Assembly (NCBI GenBank): GCA_964223495.1
Contig: CAXQGL010000049.1
Location: 1 to 15,818, forward strand
DNA from: UBA8752 sp964223495
GTDB taxonomy: Bacteria > Bacteroidota > Bacteroidia > Flavobacteriales_D > Sanyastnellaceae
Length of the DNA: 15,818 nucleotides
Reading direction: 5' to 3'
Part shown: piece after piece, positions 6,547-13,607 of the stretch
How positions within the stretch are numbered: the first letter of the stretch is position 1
Layout of the letters: every line of letters begins with the position of its first letter
The notes under the pieces: generated by a model
Seen by the model: the letters and a program-made list of their open reading frames with translations, nothing else
The model's database searches: none
Told to the model about the DNA's origin: nothing
Translations under genes and position numbers: made by a program

Positions 6547-6607
6547 AGTGGTCTTGGGCGGCTACTTGATTAGAACGCGTGAAACGTCAATGGTTGCCTC
6601 GGGGCCT

Positions 6608-7219
6608 TCAGAAACGGCTCCGGTTGGCAGTCAGGTAGGACCCCATCTCCAGCGTGGCGTAATCCGAATAATCCGACAGTTCCGCCTTGCTGAAGCGGGC
6701 CGTGCGCCGGGCATCGATGCCCAACTCGCGGCTCACGGCAAGCGGGTCGACGTCCGCTCCGATGAACCGGAATTCCCAGCCCTTCTGGGTCAGCCTGTCG
6801 ATGAGCATCCGAAGGGCTCCGGCGGAAAAGACCCGGCTCGCATTCTCGTAACCGTCGGTCAGCACCATGATGGACACCGTCGTCCCCTTGTCCGGGGCAT
6901 CCTCACCCAGGTGGTCCACCGTGCGGGTGATCAGCGTTCCGAGCCCGTCCCACAGGGCGGTACACCCCCGCAGTTGGTAGTCGTCCTGCCCGACGTCCCG
7001 GACCTTTGCCAGGGATTTGGGGCCGAACCACATTCGGTAATCATCGCTGAAATCCGAAATGGAGAATTTGACATCCTGCTCGGGGAACTGCTTCTGGAGC
7101 TCGCGCATGGAGGCGATTTGCTCGTTGAGGGTGGACAAGGTGCTGTCGTAGCAGTCCTGCATGCTGCCGGATGCATCGAGGAGAACGTGGTGCACATGGG
7201 TATGCTTGGTGCGCTTCAT
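6608..7219 (-). CDS. vWA (von Willebrand factor A) domain protein, copy 2
   Basis: A 203-residue single-domain vWA protein, closely similar to the one at 1382-1984 across residues about 9-175. The MIDAS is intact and closer to consensus than in copy 1: D15-A-S17-G-S19, T87 in RGCTALWDG, D122 in VLTDGYEN. Invariant blocks shared with copy 1 include STLNEQIAS (29-37), ALWDGLGTLITRT (88-100) and TQKGWEFRFIGADVDP (144-159). There is no signal peptide or membrane helix. The C-terminal tail (about 180-203) differs from copy 1 and is not basic, so the tails may give each copy its own partner. The ATG at 7219 matches the homologous position in copy 1. Its ATGA overlaps the stop of a small upstream frame that runs through the conserved leader. 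Downstream partner: the gene at 5452-6546. Confidence 0.85.
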   Translation of the reverse strand: MKRTKHTHVHHVLLDASGSMQDCYDSTLSTLNEQIASMRELQKQFPEQDVKFSISDFSDDYRMWFGPKSLAKVRDVGQDDYQLRGCTALWDGLGTLITRTVDHLGEDAPDKGTTVSIMVLTDGYENASRVFSAGALRMLIDRLTQKGWEFRFIGADVDPLAVSRELGIDARRTARFSKAELSDYSDYATLEMGSYLTANRSRF

Positions 7220-7250
7220 GAGGGAAGGAAGGTTGAGAAATGATGACGGT

Positions 7251-7324
7251 CCCACCGCGGAACCGTTCCGTGGGCAATGATGCCCGAGGACCCCCTCAGA
7301 CCCCGAACTCCGTCAACCTTGACG
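7251..7324 (-). promoter_or_regulatory. conserved palindromic leader of vWA copy 2
   Basis: Collinear with 2014-2087: CCCACCGCGG (7251-7260), GGGCA-ATGA-TGCCC (7272-7285), and CGTCAA-CC-TTGACG (7311-7324). Spacings of 21 and 39 bases between block starts are identical in both copies. In the middle repeat the outer pair is G-C here and C-G in copy 1, so pairing is kept although the bases change. This argues for selection on symmetry or base pairing. It begins 32 bases upstream of the vWA ATG. A T7 tract (7332-7338) on the plus strand follows here but not in copy 1. Confidence 0.6.
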
Positions 7325-7415
7325 CGACCCTGTTTTTTTCGTGGAAAACCCGTTGACACCCGGGCGCGCCTACCTGTATACCTGCACGCCCGCGCGAGGG
7401 AGCCCGAATGGGCCG

Positions 7416-8288
7416 TCAATCCCGGAGCTCCTCCAGCAGCGGATCCAAGCGCGCACCGACGTATTCCATGCCCTCGCAGGAAAGGTGATGGAAATCGATG
7501 AAAGCCGAGTTGGGCAGGACATCCCACCCGAGTCCGAGATAATGCACATGGGACAACGCTGCAGCCGATTGCATCAGGTTCCGGTAATCGTCCAAGGAGG
7601 CGGAATTCGCCTTCTCGAAGAAACTGGGGTGCATGGGATGTTCGAGGATCAACAATTGCCAACCCGATTCCGTGGCGAGGTCCACCATGGCCTCGAAGGC
7701 CCAGGTGGACATGCGGGAGCCTTCGAACCAATGCTCGTGCACCATGCGATCGGACACCGGTGCCACAAATCCGTCCGGCAGACCGCCATCCCGGCAGACC
7801 CAACCCATCAGCGATCGCACCCGCTCCAATTGCGCCCCATTGAGCAGCAATTGCCACCTGAACCGCCACGGCCATTCCGATCGGAAGAGGTCTCCCCAAT
7901 GCAACATGGGGCTCGCCTCGCCCAACACCGACTGTTGCCAACCATCTTCCTGCACGCGACCAGACATCCGACGCTCCGCCACGGGACCGAATTTCATCGG
8001 CCAGATGGTCAGCACCACCACCTCGACCTTGCTGTCCGGACCCTTCAAATCCGCCAACTCGCGCATCCGCATCCAAGTGCTGACCAGGTCCTGGGCAGGC
8101 CGATTGAACCGGGGCACCTGCTTCACTGGGACGTCATTGCCATGACTGTCACCGAACAGCACGACTGGAAACTGGTGGGCCTGCTCGAATTCACGCCGGG
8201 TGAAGCCGTCCATGCACAATTTCAGCAGGGCCAAGGCGGAAATGGCCAACATCACCGTAAACAGTGGGCGGAGGATCAGGCTGCGCAT
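7416..8288 (-). CDS. membrane-anchored SGNH-hydrolase-like partner of an MBOAT acyltransferase
   Basis: A 290-residue protein with a short cytoplasmic start, one N-terminal helix (about 7-25) and a periplasmic SGNH/GDSL-like domain. Block I is at 44-50 (LFGDSHG), giving Ser48 as the probable nucleophile. The C-terminal DFHH (265-268) supplies the D-x-x-H of a catalytic triad. This matches the AlgX/AlgJ/DltD-like partners that finish O-acylation of extracellular polymers with acyl groups passed across the membrane by MBOAT proteins. The ATG overlaps the MBOAT stop by one base (TGATG), so the two are translationally coupled. The match to the family is by motif and context; overall sequence is divergent. 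The polymer and acyl group are unknown. The 3' gap to 7324 contains GC-rich arms CGGGCG (7361-7366) and CGCCCG (7387-7392), which could form a hairpin after the gene. Confidence 0.75.
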   Translation of the reverse strand: MRSLILRPLFTVMLAISALALLKLCMDGFTRREFEQAHQFPVVLFGDSHGNDVPVKQVPRFNRPAQDLVSTWMRMRELADLKGPDSKVEVVVLTIWPMKFGPVAERRMSGRVQEDGWQQSVLGEASPMLHWGDLFRSEWPWRFRWQLLLNGAQLERVRSLMGWVCRDGGLPDGFVAPVSDRMVHEHWFEGSRMSTWAFEAMVDLATESGWQLLILEHPMHPSFFEKANSASLDDYRNLMQSAAALSHVHYLGLGWDVLPNSAFIDFHHLSCEGMEYVGARLDPLLEELRD

Positions 8289-9691
8289 CAGAAGGCGAAA
8301 TAGATGAATTCCTGGGCAGCCTGGCGCGTGCCGAACACCAGGGCCATCGAGATCAGGATTGCCTCCGGCCAGACCCCACGCCAGGGCCCACGCCACATCC
8401 AACGCACCCCCCATCGGAATTGCACCCATTCCAGCGCCAGGAACAGGGGCAGGACGAGGCCGAATAAACCGAAATCCAACAGGGAGACTTCCTGTGACCA
8501 TCCACGCCCGATCCTGGCGAGGATTTCCATCGCATGGCCGAATCCATCTGCGCGAAAGAAGACCCACGCGAAACACACCATGAAAAAGGTCCACATCATC
8601 CTCGGAACCTGCGACCACGACCACGCGTCCTCCGCCCTGCGGTTGTGCCCCAGCAGGAACAACGGCACGAAGCACGCCGCGTGGATCCCACCCCAGACGA
8701 CGAATTTCCAATCGGCCCCGTGCCACAGGCCACTGACCAGGAATACGGTGGTCACATTGAGCAGCGCGCGGAATTTTCCTCGCCGCGAACCCCCCAAGGG
8801 GATGTAGAGGTAATCGCGGAACCAGGTATTGAGCGATACGTGCCAACGCCGCCAGAACTCCCCGAGGTCCCTGGAGAAATAGGGAAAACGGAAATTGGAA
8901 CGCAACCGGATGCCAAACAGGCGCGCCGTCCCGATGGCGATGTCGGAATAGCCGCTGAAGTCCCCGTAGATCTGGACAGCGAACGCCACCACGCCGAGCA
9001 CCATCATGGGACCGGTCACCTCGGTGCCTCCGAAGGCCGCATTGGCATGGATGGCCGCGGAATCCGCAATGACGACCTTCTTGAAGACACCCCAGCAGAT
9101 CAAACGCCAACCCACACGCACGCCGATGGCCGTCAACTTGCGTTCCCGCAGCATCTGCGGCAGCAGTCGGGTGGCCCGCTCGATCGGCCCGGCCACCAAC
9201 TGGGGGAAAAAGGAGACATAGGTGGCAAAGGCGACCAGATCGCGGCAGGGTTCGATCCGCCTGCGGTAGACATCCACCGAATAGCTCAGCGTCTGAAACG
9301 TGTAGAAGCTGATGCCCACCGGGAGGATGATGTTCCAGGTCAACGGATCCATCCGCACCCCTGCAGCACCCCACATCGATACCCACTGGTCCACGAAGAA
9401 GCCGGCATACTTGAACCAGAGCAGCATCCCCAGATTGAAGGCGAGGGACAGGGCCAGCCACGCCTTGCGTCGGCGCTCCCGCTGCTCCTGCGCCAACCGG
9501 ATGCCCACGAAATAATCAACTGCGATCGAAGCACCGATTAGGGCGAGGAACCGCGCATCCCACCATCCATAGAACACGCAGCTCGCCACCAGCAGCAACA
9601 CATTCTGTGCCCGCCACCGACCGGACATCCACCAATACAACAGCAGGACAACCGGCAGGAAAATCCAGAAAGCCGTGGAAATGAAATGCAT
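8288..9691 (-). CDS. MBOAT family O-acyltransferase (AlgI/DltB-like)
   Basis: A 467-residue polytopic inner-membrane protein with about ten hydrophobic segments. Diagnostic MBOAT blocks are in order: PVGISFYTFQTLSYSVDVYR (124-143), FFPQLVAGPIER (161-172), YGDFSGYSDIAIGTARLFGI (242-261), FWRRWHVSLNTWFRDYLYIP (279-298) and LVSGLWHGADW (318-328), with the invariant catalytic His324. The length is normal for the AlgI subgroup. It transfers an acyl group, usually acetyl, across the membrane for modification of an exported polysaccharide or teichoic-acid-like polymer by its coupled SGNH partner downstream. The ATG at 9691 is chosen; the frame reaches a TTG at 9703, which is less likely. The divergent sialidase gene starts 81 bases away, and the short shared interval must hold both promoters. 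Confidence 0.93.
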   Translation of the reverse strand: MHFISTAFWIFLPVVLLLYWWMSGRWRAQNVLLLVASCVFYGWWDARFLALIGASIAVDYFVGIRLAQEQRERRRKAWLALSLAFNLGMLLWFKYAGFFVDQWVSMWGAAGVRMDPLTWNIILPVGISFYTFQTLSYSVDVYRRRIEPCRDLVAFATYVSFFPQLVAGPIERATRLLPQMLRERKLTAIGVRVGWRLICWGVFKKVVIADSAAIHANAAFGGTEVTGPMMVLGVVAFAVQIYGDFSGYSDIAIGTARLFGIRLRSNFRFPYFSRDLGEFWRRWHVSLNTWFRDYLYIPLGGSRRGKFRALLNVTTVFLVSGLWHGADWKFVVWGGIHAACFVPLFLLGHNRRAEDAWSWSQVPRMMWTFFMVCFAWVFFRADGFGHAMEILARIGRGWSQEVSLLDFGLFGLVLPLFLALEWVQFRWGVRWMWRGPWRGVWPEAILISMALVFGTRQAAQEFIYFAF

Positions 9692-9772
9692 GTGCCACCG
9701 CAAAAGTCTTCAACAATGAGGGGACCGCCCATTTTCAGCGGCAATAGCTTGTACACGACCTTGTGTCCAATC

Positions 9773-10903
9773 ATGGCCCTGACTTCCAACTTTTGTCGCT
9801 TGCTGGTCGCCTGCATTCCATTGCTCGGCACCTTTGGAGCGGCCGCACAGGAGCAGGTCCTGTTCGAATCCGGCGATCTCGGGTACGCCTGCTTCCGCAT
9901 TCCCGCCTTGGTCATGTGGGGGCCGAGAGGGCTGCTGGCCTTCGCGGAGGGCAGGATGGAAGGGTGCGCCGACTTCGGGGATGTCGACATCCTGATGAGG
10001 CGCAGCGAGAATGGGGGCGCCACCTGGTCCGCCCCTGTCGTGGTGGCGGACAACGGCCACCTGCAAGCCGGCAATGCGACGCCCATCCTGGACGGGCTCG
10101 ACCCGGCCTACCCCGAGGGGCGCCTGTTCCTTTTCTACAATACGGGCACGGCTTCCGAATACGACACCCGGATGGGCCAGGGCAGAAGGCGTGGCTTCTT
10201 CATCACCTCCACCGACCGGGGCGCGACCTGGTCCGCCCCGACGGACATCTCGGGCGAAATCCACTTCGACCGCCACAGTAACCAACCGGAAATCGATGCC
10301 CGCACGCTCGCCTTTGCGCCCGGCCACGGCGTGCAACTGAAGGATGGCCCCTACGCCGGCAGGCTCTTCGTGCCGGCGAACCATTCCTTGGGCCCACCAC
10401 GGGATGACTTCCGGGACTACACCACCTTCGGCGCCTGGTCCGACGACCACGGCCGGACCTGGCACGTCTCCGCCGACCTCGGCATCCCGTCCTCCAACGA
10501 AGCCATGGCGACCGAAGTGAACGGCACACTCCTGCTCAATGTGCGCATGCAGAACCGGACTGACCGCAGAAAACGCATGGCTTCCAGTAAGGACGGCGGC
10601 TCCCATTGGTACAGCACCTGGACCGCGGAAACCCTCACGACCCCGGTTTGTCAATCGTCCATCCTCCATGTGGAGGAGATGGCGCGCACCTACCACCTCG
10701 GACCGGCCGACACGGTCGCCCGACGGAACCTCGCACTCTGGTCGTCCACGGACGGCGGATTCGTTTGGGTGCGCGGCGAAACCATCTATCCGGGCGCAGC
10801 AGCGTACTCCGACATGGCCCATCTCGGTCAAGGCCGACTCGGCATCCTCTACGAACGGGACGACTATGCCCGCATCGTGTTCAACACCCTCACCCTGCGG
10901 TGA
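9773..10903 (+). CDS. secreted exo-alpha-sialidase (GH33 neuraminidase)
   Basis: A 376-residue protein with a Sec signal peptide (about 1-25, ending AAAQ). The six-bladed sialidase propeller is marked by FRIP (41-44, Arg42 of the arginine triad) and five Asp-boxes: SENGGATW (78-85), STDRGATW (146-153), SDDHGRTW (223-230), SKDGGSHW (272-279) and STDGGFVW (325-332). Likely active-site residues are E243, R258 (LNVRMQ), an Arg near 317-318, and the Tyr345 nucleophile in AYSDM with E361 in LYERD. It would release terminal sialic acids from glycoconjugates in the periplasm or outside. There is no T9SS tail, lipobox or carbohydrate-binding domain, so it is a minimal catalytic unit. The ATG at 9773 starts the signal peptide directly; upstream in-frame ATGs would bury it. 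It is divergent from the MBOAT pair, and no sialic-acid uptake genes are nearby. Confidence 0.9.
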   Translation: MALTSNFCRLLVACIPLLGTFGAAAQEQVLFESGDLGYACFRIPALVMWGPRGLLAFAEGRMEGCADFGDVDILMRRSENGGATWSAPVVVADNGHLQAGNATPILDGLDPAYPEGRLFLFYNTGTASEYDTRMGQGRRRGFFITSTDRGATWSAPTDISGEIHFDRHSNQPEIDARTLAFAPGHGVQLKDGPYAGRLFVPANHSLGPPRDDFRDYTTFGAWSDDHGRTWHVSADLGIPSSNEAMATEVNGTLLLNVRMQNRTDRRKRMASSKDGGSHWYSTWTAETLTTPVCQSSILHVEEMARTYHLGPADTVARRNLALWSSTDGGFVWVRGETIYPGAAAYSDMAHLGQGRLGILYERDDYARIVFNTLTLR

Positions 10904-10905
10904 AA

Positions 10906-10917
10906 CGGGCAAGCCCG
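10906..10917. terminator. short palindrome between convergent genes
   Basis: CGGGCAAGCCCG is a perfect 12-nt palindrome located three bases after the sialidase stop and eight bases before the end of the convergent DUF2805 gene. It can form a small GC-rich hairpin on both transcripts, but no T-tract follows on either strand, so termination would be weak. Confidence 0.3.
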
Positions 10918-10924
10918 CCGATGC

Positions 10925-11182
10925 TCAACCACCGCGCTGCGAAGCACTGCGGAAACGGCCCGCATCGAAACCGCGCAACCGGGCATGTTTGGTCGAACGG
11001 CCCTTGACCCTGGAACGCCAGCGGCGAAAGGAACCCGACTTCAAGTGACGCCGCATCAGCGCCCTGACTTCATTTTCCTTGAGTCCGAATTGGGCCTCAA
11101 TGGCCTCGAACGGGGTGCGGTCCTCCCACGCCATGCCGATGATGCGGTCCAATTCGTCGGGATTGAAATCCGGGGCTGTCAC
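10925..11182 (-). CDS. DUF2805 / TIGR03643 family protein
   Basis: A small basic protein of about 85 residues with the family signature ELDRIIGMAWEDRTPFEAIE, then FGLKENEVRALMRRHLK, SFRRWRSRVKGR and TKHARLR. The family is common in marine and aquatic Bacteroidota and Proteobacteria and has no established function. The central FEAIEAQFGLKENEVRALMRRHL looks like a helix-turn-helix, so nucleic-acid binding is plausible but unproven. I set the start at the GTG at 11182, ten residues before ELDR, which fits the usual family length. An in-frame ATG at 11227 and GTG at 11239 are alternatives, but both fall on a 14-bp palindrome and the added residues look non-conserved. It converges on the sialidase gene and has no co-directional neighbour. 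Confidence 0.82.
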   Translation of the reverse strand: MTAPDFNPDELDRIIGMAWEDRTPFEAIEAQFGLKENEVRALMRRHLKSGSFRRWRSRVKGRSTKHARLRGFDAGRFRSASQRGG

Positions 11183-11223
11183 AACAACATGACACCACGA
11201 ACGACGGGAAGTTCTCCCGGACC

Positions 11224-11237
11224 GCATGGCGCCATGC
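11224..11237. promoter_or_regulatory. perfect 14-bp palindrome upstream of the DUF2805 gene
   Basis: GCATGGCGCCATGC is identical on both strands. It lies 42 bases upstream of the preferred GTG start of the DUF2805 gene, a fitting position for an operator. It overlaps two alternative start codons, so it may instead be coding. Only one copy is present in the window. Confidence 0.35.
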
Positions 11238-11290
11238 ACCGACCTGACCCGGTGAAGGAAATCCGGCGCTCCGAAGTCCGCACCGCAAGC

Positions 11291-11321
11291 GGAATAGAAA
11301 AGCCCGGCACAAGGCCGGGCT
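11291..11321 (-). terminator. strong minus-strand terminator without an obvious upstream gene
   Basis: AGCCCGGC (11301-11308) and GCCGGGCT (11314-11321) form a perfect 8-bp GC-rich stem around ACAAG. On the minus strand it is followed by TTTTCTATTCC (11300-11290), a good intrinsic terminator. It would stop leftward transcription coming from 11322-11698, where I find no leftward gene, and it insulates the DUF2805 promoter. On the plus strand no T-tract follows. Confidence 0.7.
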
Positions 11322-11698
11322 GATCAAATGCAGATGAGCAACCCTCTGGACCGAATTCGGGCTACATCTCCTGCAAGAGTGGTTTCAGTGACCCGCTCCA
11401 CTTTTGGATTGGGAAGAGATCCTCCATCGATTCAAAATGAACGCGATGAAGGCCACTTGATTTCAAATGCTGTGTCCAAGATACATGGATTGTAAGATAT
11501 TTCCTACCCTTTGTAGGAGAAGAGGAACAACCTGCCGAAAATAAGCCTCAAATGAGCACTGGCCCACCGAGAACATATTTCTGTCTTTTGAGCACGGCTG
11601 AACAGCAGATTGAACAGTGACTCAACAACATTTCATGAGGGAATACTTGCAATGGACGCTGATACTTGATGAACTTCCCGCGAACACAACCCTGAGCC
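11322..11698. other. gene-free, less GC-rich stretch; leader of the cupredoxin operon and possible minus-strand RNA
   Basis: These 377 bases are clearly poorer in GC than their surroundings and contain no supported reading frame. Visible elements are a 6-bp hairpin, TCCTAC-CCTTT-GTAGGA (11502-11518), and two ATACTTG copies (11643-11649 and 11662-11668, 19 bases apart) that resemble incomplete -7 elements shortly before the cupredoxin ATG. On the minus strand the stretch ends in the terminator at 11301-11321, so a small leftward RNA is possible. I could not fold a tRNA or recognise tmRNA or 6S RNA here. Confidence 0.4.
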
Positions 11699-13606
11699 AT
11701 GCGGACTTCCCTTGTCTTGATTTTCGGCCTTATCGCCGGATCCTCCCTTTCCATCCTGACCGCCCAGACCGACTGTGACAGCGCCGACCACACCATCCTG
11801 GCAGGCAGCAATTACTTCAATCCGGGCAGCCTGACGATCAATGCCGGCGAAACCGTGGCTTGGATCAACGAAGGCGGGTTCCACGATGTCAATGGCATCG
11901 CCAGTGCCATCACAGGAGACCCTTTCGGCAATCCGGAATCCTTTTCCCTTCCCGCCGTACAAGGCAATTCAATGGGCGTCTGCATGGGCGTCCACACCTT
12001 CACGGTACCCGGCACGTACAACTACGACTGCAGCATCGGAAACCACGCCGCGGACGGCATGGTGGCGACCCTGACGGTGGAATCGTCCGCCGTCGAATGC
12101 AACGATGCCCTCGCCTGCAACTACGATGAGACGTCCTCCTCGGATGCGGATTGCCTGTACGAGGACGGCGCCTTCAATCTGAGCGAAGGAATCTGGCTCG
12201 TTCCGGGAGCCGCACTCGATCCCGATATCGATTGCGCCATCCAGCCTGGCGCGGGCATCCTCGTATCGATGAACGCCAACCAGGGTGAACCCGTCACCGT
12301 GGTCGTGGACACCGCCCTGGAAGACTACATCAACGGATTGGTCACAGCCGGCCTGCTGACCCCGCTGAATGGCGTCATCGCCCTCAGTGCCCTCGAGAAC
12401 GCCGTGTTCTCCTTCTGCGGCAACACCATGACGGGAATAGCCGGGCTCAATACCATCACCTCGGACTGGAATGGGGAGGTGTGGGAAATCGAGGCCCTCG
12501 GATTCAACCTGGCCCCCTACACCACACTTGACATGGGTTGCCCCGATCCGGATGCCCTCAACTATGACCCCTGCGCCAATCCGGACGAAATGCTCTGCGA
12601 ATACGCCGCCACCGCTTGTGATGACCCCCTCGCCTGCAACTACGACAGCACTTCGGTGGGCATGGCGGATTGCATCTATTTCGATACCGAACTCTTCACC
12701 CTGGAGGAAAACGATTTCATCGACTTGTTCGCATTCGACGAATGTCCGGACGGTTATGCGGGCTACAACGATTTGCCCGTCCCCCTCGGCCAAGACAGCG
12801 CCGGATACCCACTGACCTTCACGGTCTTCGAAGAGGTGGCGGAAATCCTCAATGACTTCGGTTTCGAATTGGCGGTGGAAGACCTCAGCACCGCCACGGT
12901 AGCGGTATGTGGCACGACCCTCTACTACAACTCGACCATCTTCGGTTTGGAATCCTCGGAGTGGGACGGTCACGGTTTCCCCAATGCCAATTTCGGCTCC
13001 TATCTCGCCCCCTCCAGCAGCTATCCTGAAGGCTGCTCGGATGAAGAAGCCTGCAACTTCGACGCGTGCTCACACCCCTTCAGTTTCGGGACTTGCGAAT
13101 ATGTGATCACAGGCCAACTCCAGACCGCGGACGGGGACACGGGAATGGTGACCCTGATCGATGGCGACGTTGTCAGCTTCATCGCCACGGCACCGGCGGA
13201 CGGAAACAGCCTGGACTGGTTCACCGAATGTGGCTTCATCGAAGTGGATGGCAACACCGCCACATTGACGACCACGGGAACAGGGGATTGCGAAGTCTGC
13301 GTCACCGAGAGCAATGCCGAAGGATGCGAGGACGAATCCTGCATCATGGTGTCCGTCATCGCTTCCATCGGCGAGGTGGACCGCAACGCTTGGCGTTTGA
13401 TGCCCAACCCGGCCGCCTCTGACATCCGGGTGGAATGGAATGGGACCACATCGGTGTTCGAGGTATTCGACCTCCACGGCCGGCGCGTCCACACCGCCAC
13501 CCTGCAACCGGGAACGAACACCCTCGACATTTCGGCACTGAAGCCCGGCCTGTATCTCGCCGGACCGGGTGGAAAGGCGTTGCAACGGCTTGCCATCCAA
13601 CGCTGA
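11699..13606 (+). CDS. exported plastocyanin-like copper protein with ACNYD repeats and T9SS sorting domain
   Basis: A 635-residue protein with a Sec signal peptide (about 1-23, LTAQ-TD). Residues 29-127 form a cupredoxin domain: NYFNPGSLTINAGETVAWIN (38-57), then GGFHDVNG with H62, and YNYDCSIGNHAADGM with C111, H116 and M121. That is the full His-Cys-His-Met type 1 copper set in C-x4-H-x4-M form. Four cysteine-rich repeats of the Flavobacteria ACNYD type follow (134-155, 280-302, 307-328, 445-468), alternating with longer non-repeated segments. An Ig/PKD-like segment (about 470-553) precedes the T9SS type A sorting domain (about 560-635: MPNPAASDIRVEW, VFDLHGRRV, ISALKPGLYLA). It is expected to cross the outer membrane by T9SS and stay on the surface or be released. 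It is the first gene of an operon, one base before the next ATG. An electron-transfer or copper-binding role is inferred. Confidence 0.9.
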   Translation: MRTSLVLIFGLIAGSSLSILTAQTDCDSADHTILAGSNYFNPGSLTINAGETVAWINEGGFHDVNGIASAITGDPFGNPESFSLPAVQGNSMGVCMGVHTFTVPGTYNYDCSIGNHAADGMVATLTVESSAVECNDALACNYDETSSSDADCLYEDGAFNLSEGIWLVPGAALDPDIDCAIQPGAGILVSMNANQGEPVTVVVDTALEDYINGLVTAGLLTPLNGVIALSALENAVFSFCGNTMTGIAGLNTITSDWNGEVWEIEALGFNLAPYTTLDMGCPDPDALNYDPCANPDEMLCEYAATACDDPLACNYDSTSVGMADCIYFDTELFTLEENDFIDLFAFDECPDGYAGYNDLPVPLGQDSAGYPLTFTVFEEVAEILNDFGFELAVEDLSTATVAVCGTTLYYNSTIFGLESSEWDGHGFPNANFGSYLAPSSSYPEGCSDEEACNFDACSHPFSFGTCEYVITGQLQTADGDTGMVTLIDGDVVSFIATAPADGNSLDWFTECGFIEVDGNTATLTTTGTGDCEVCVTESNAEGCEDESCIMVSVIASIGEVDRNAWRLMPNPAASDIRVEWNGTTSVFEVFDLHGRRVHTATLQPGTNTLDISALKPGLYLAGPGGKALQRLAIQR

Positions 13607-13607
13607 G

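Noticed and set aside
7311..7338. Plus-strand terminator made of CGTCAACCTTGACG plus the T7 tract
   Set aside because: No plus-strand gene ends upstream, the centre leaves a tiny loop, and the equivalent palindrome at 2074-2087 lacks a T-tract. A binding site fits better.
7416..9461. Open frame of 681 codons on the minus strand spanning most of the MBOAT gene
   Set aside because: Only its last 290 codons (from 8288) encode a recognisable SGNH protein with a helix and catalytic motifs. The upstream part is an out-of-frame shadow of the MBOAT gene.
9710..10912. 400-codon minus-strand frame opposite the sialidase gene
   Set aside because: The sense strand has signal peptide, FRIP and five Asp-boxes. 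The antisense product is low-complexity and rich in Gly, Val and Arg, as expected from GC-rich codon shadows.
11322..11698. tRNA or other known structural RNA in the gene-free stretch
   Set aside because: TTCAAAT-like strings occur, but I could not build a cloverleaf with matching arms, and no tmRNA or 6S RNA landmark is visible.
11969..12973. 334-codon minus-strand frame opposite the cupredoxin gene
   Set aside because: No signal peptide, motif or family resemblance; the plus strand carries copper ligands, repeats and a T9SS domain.
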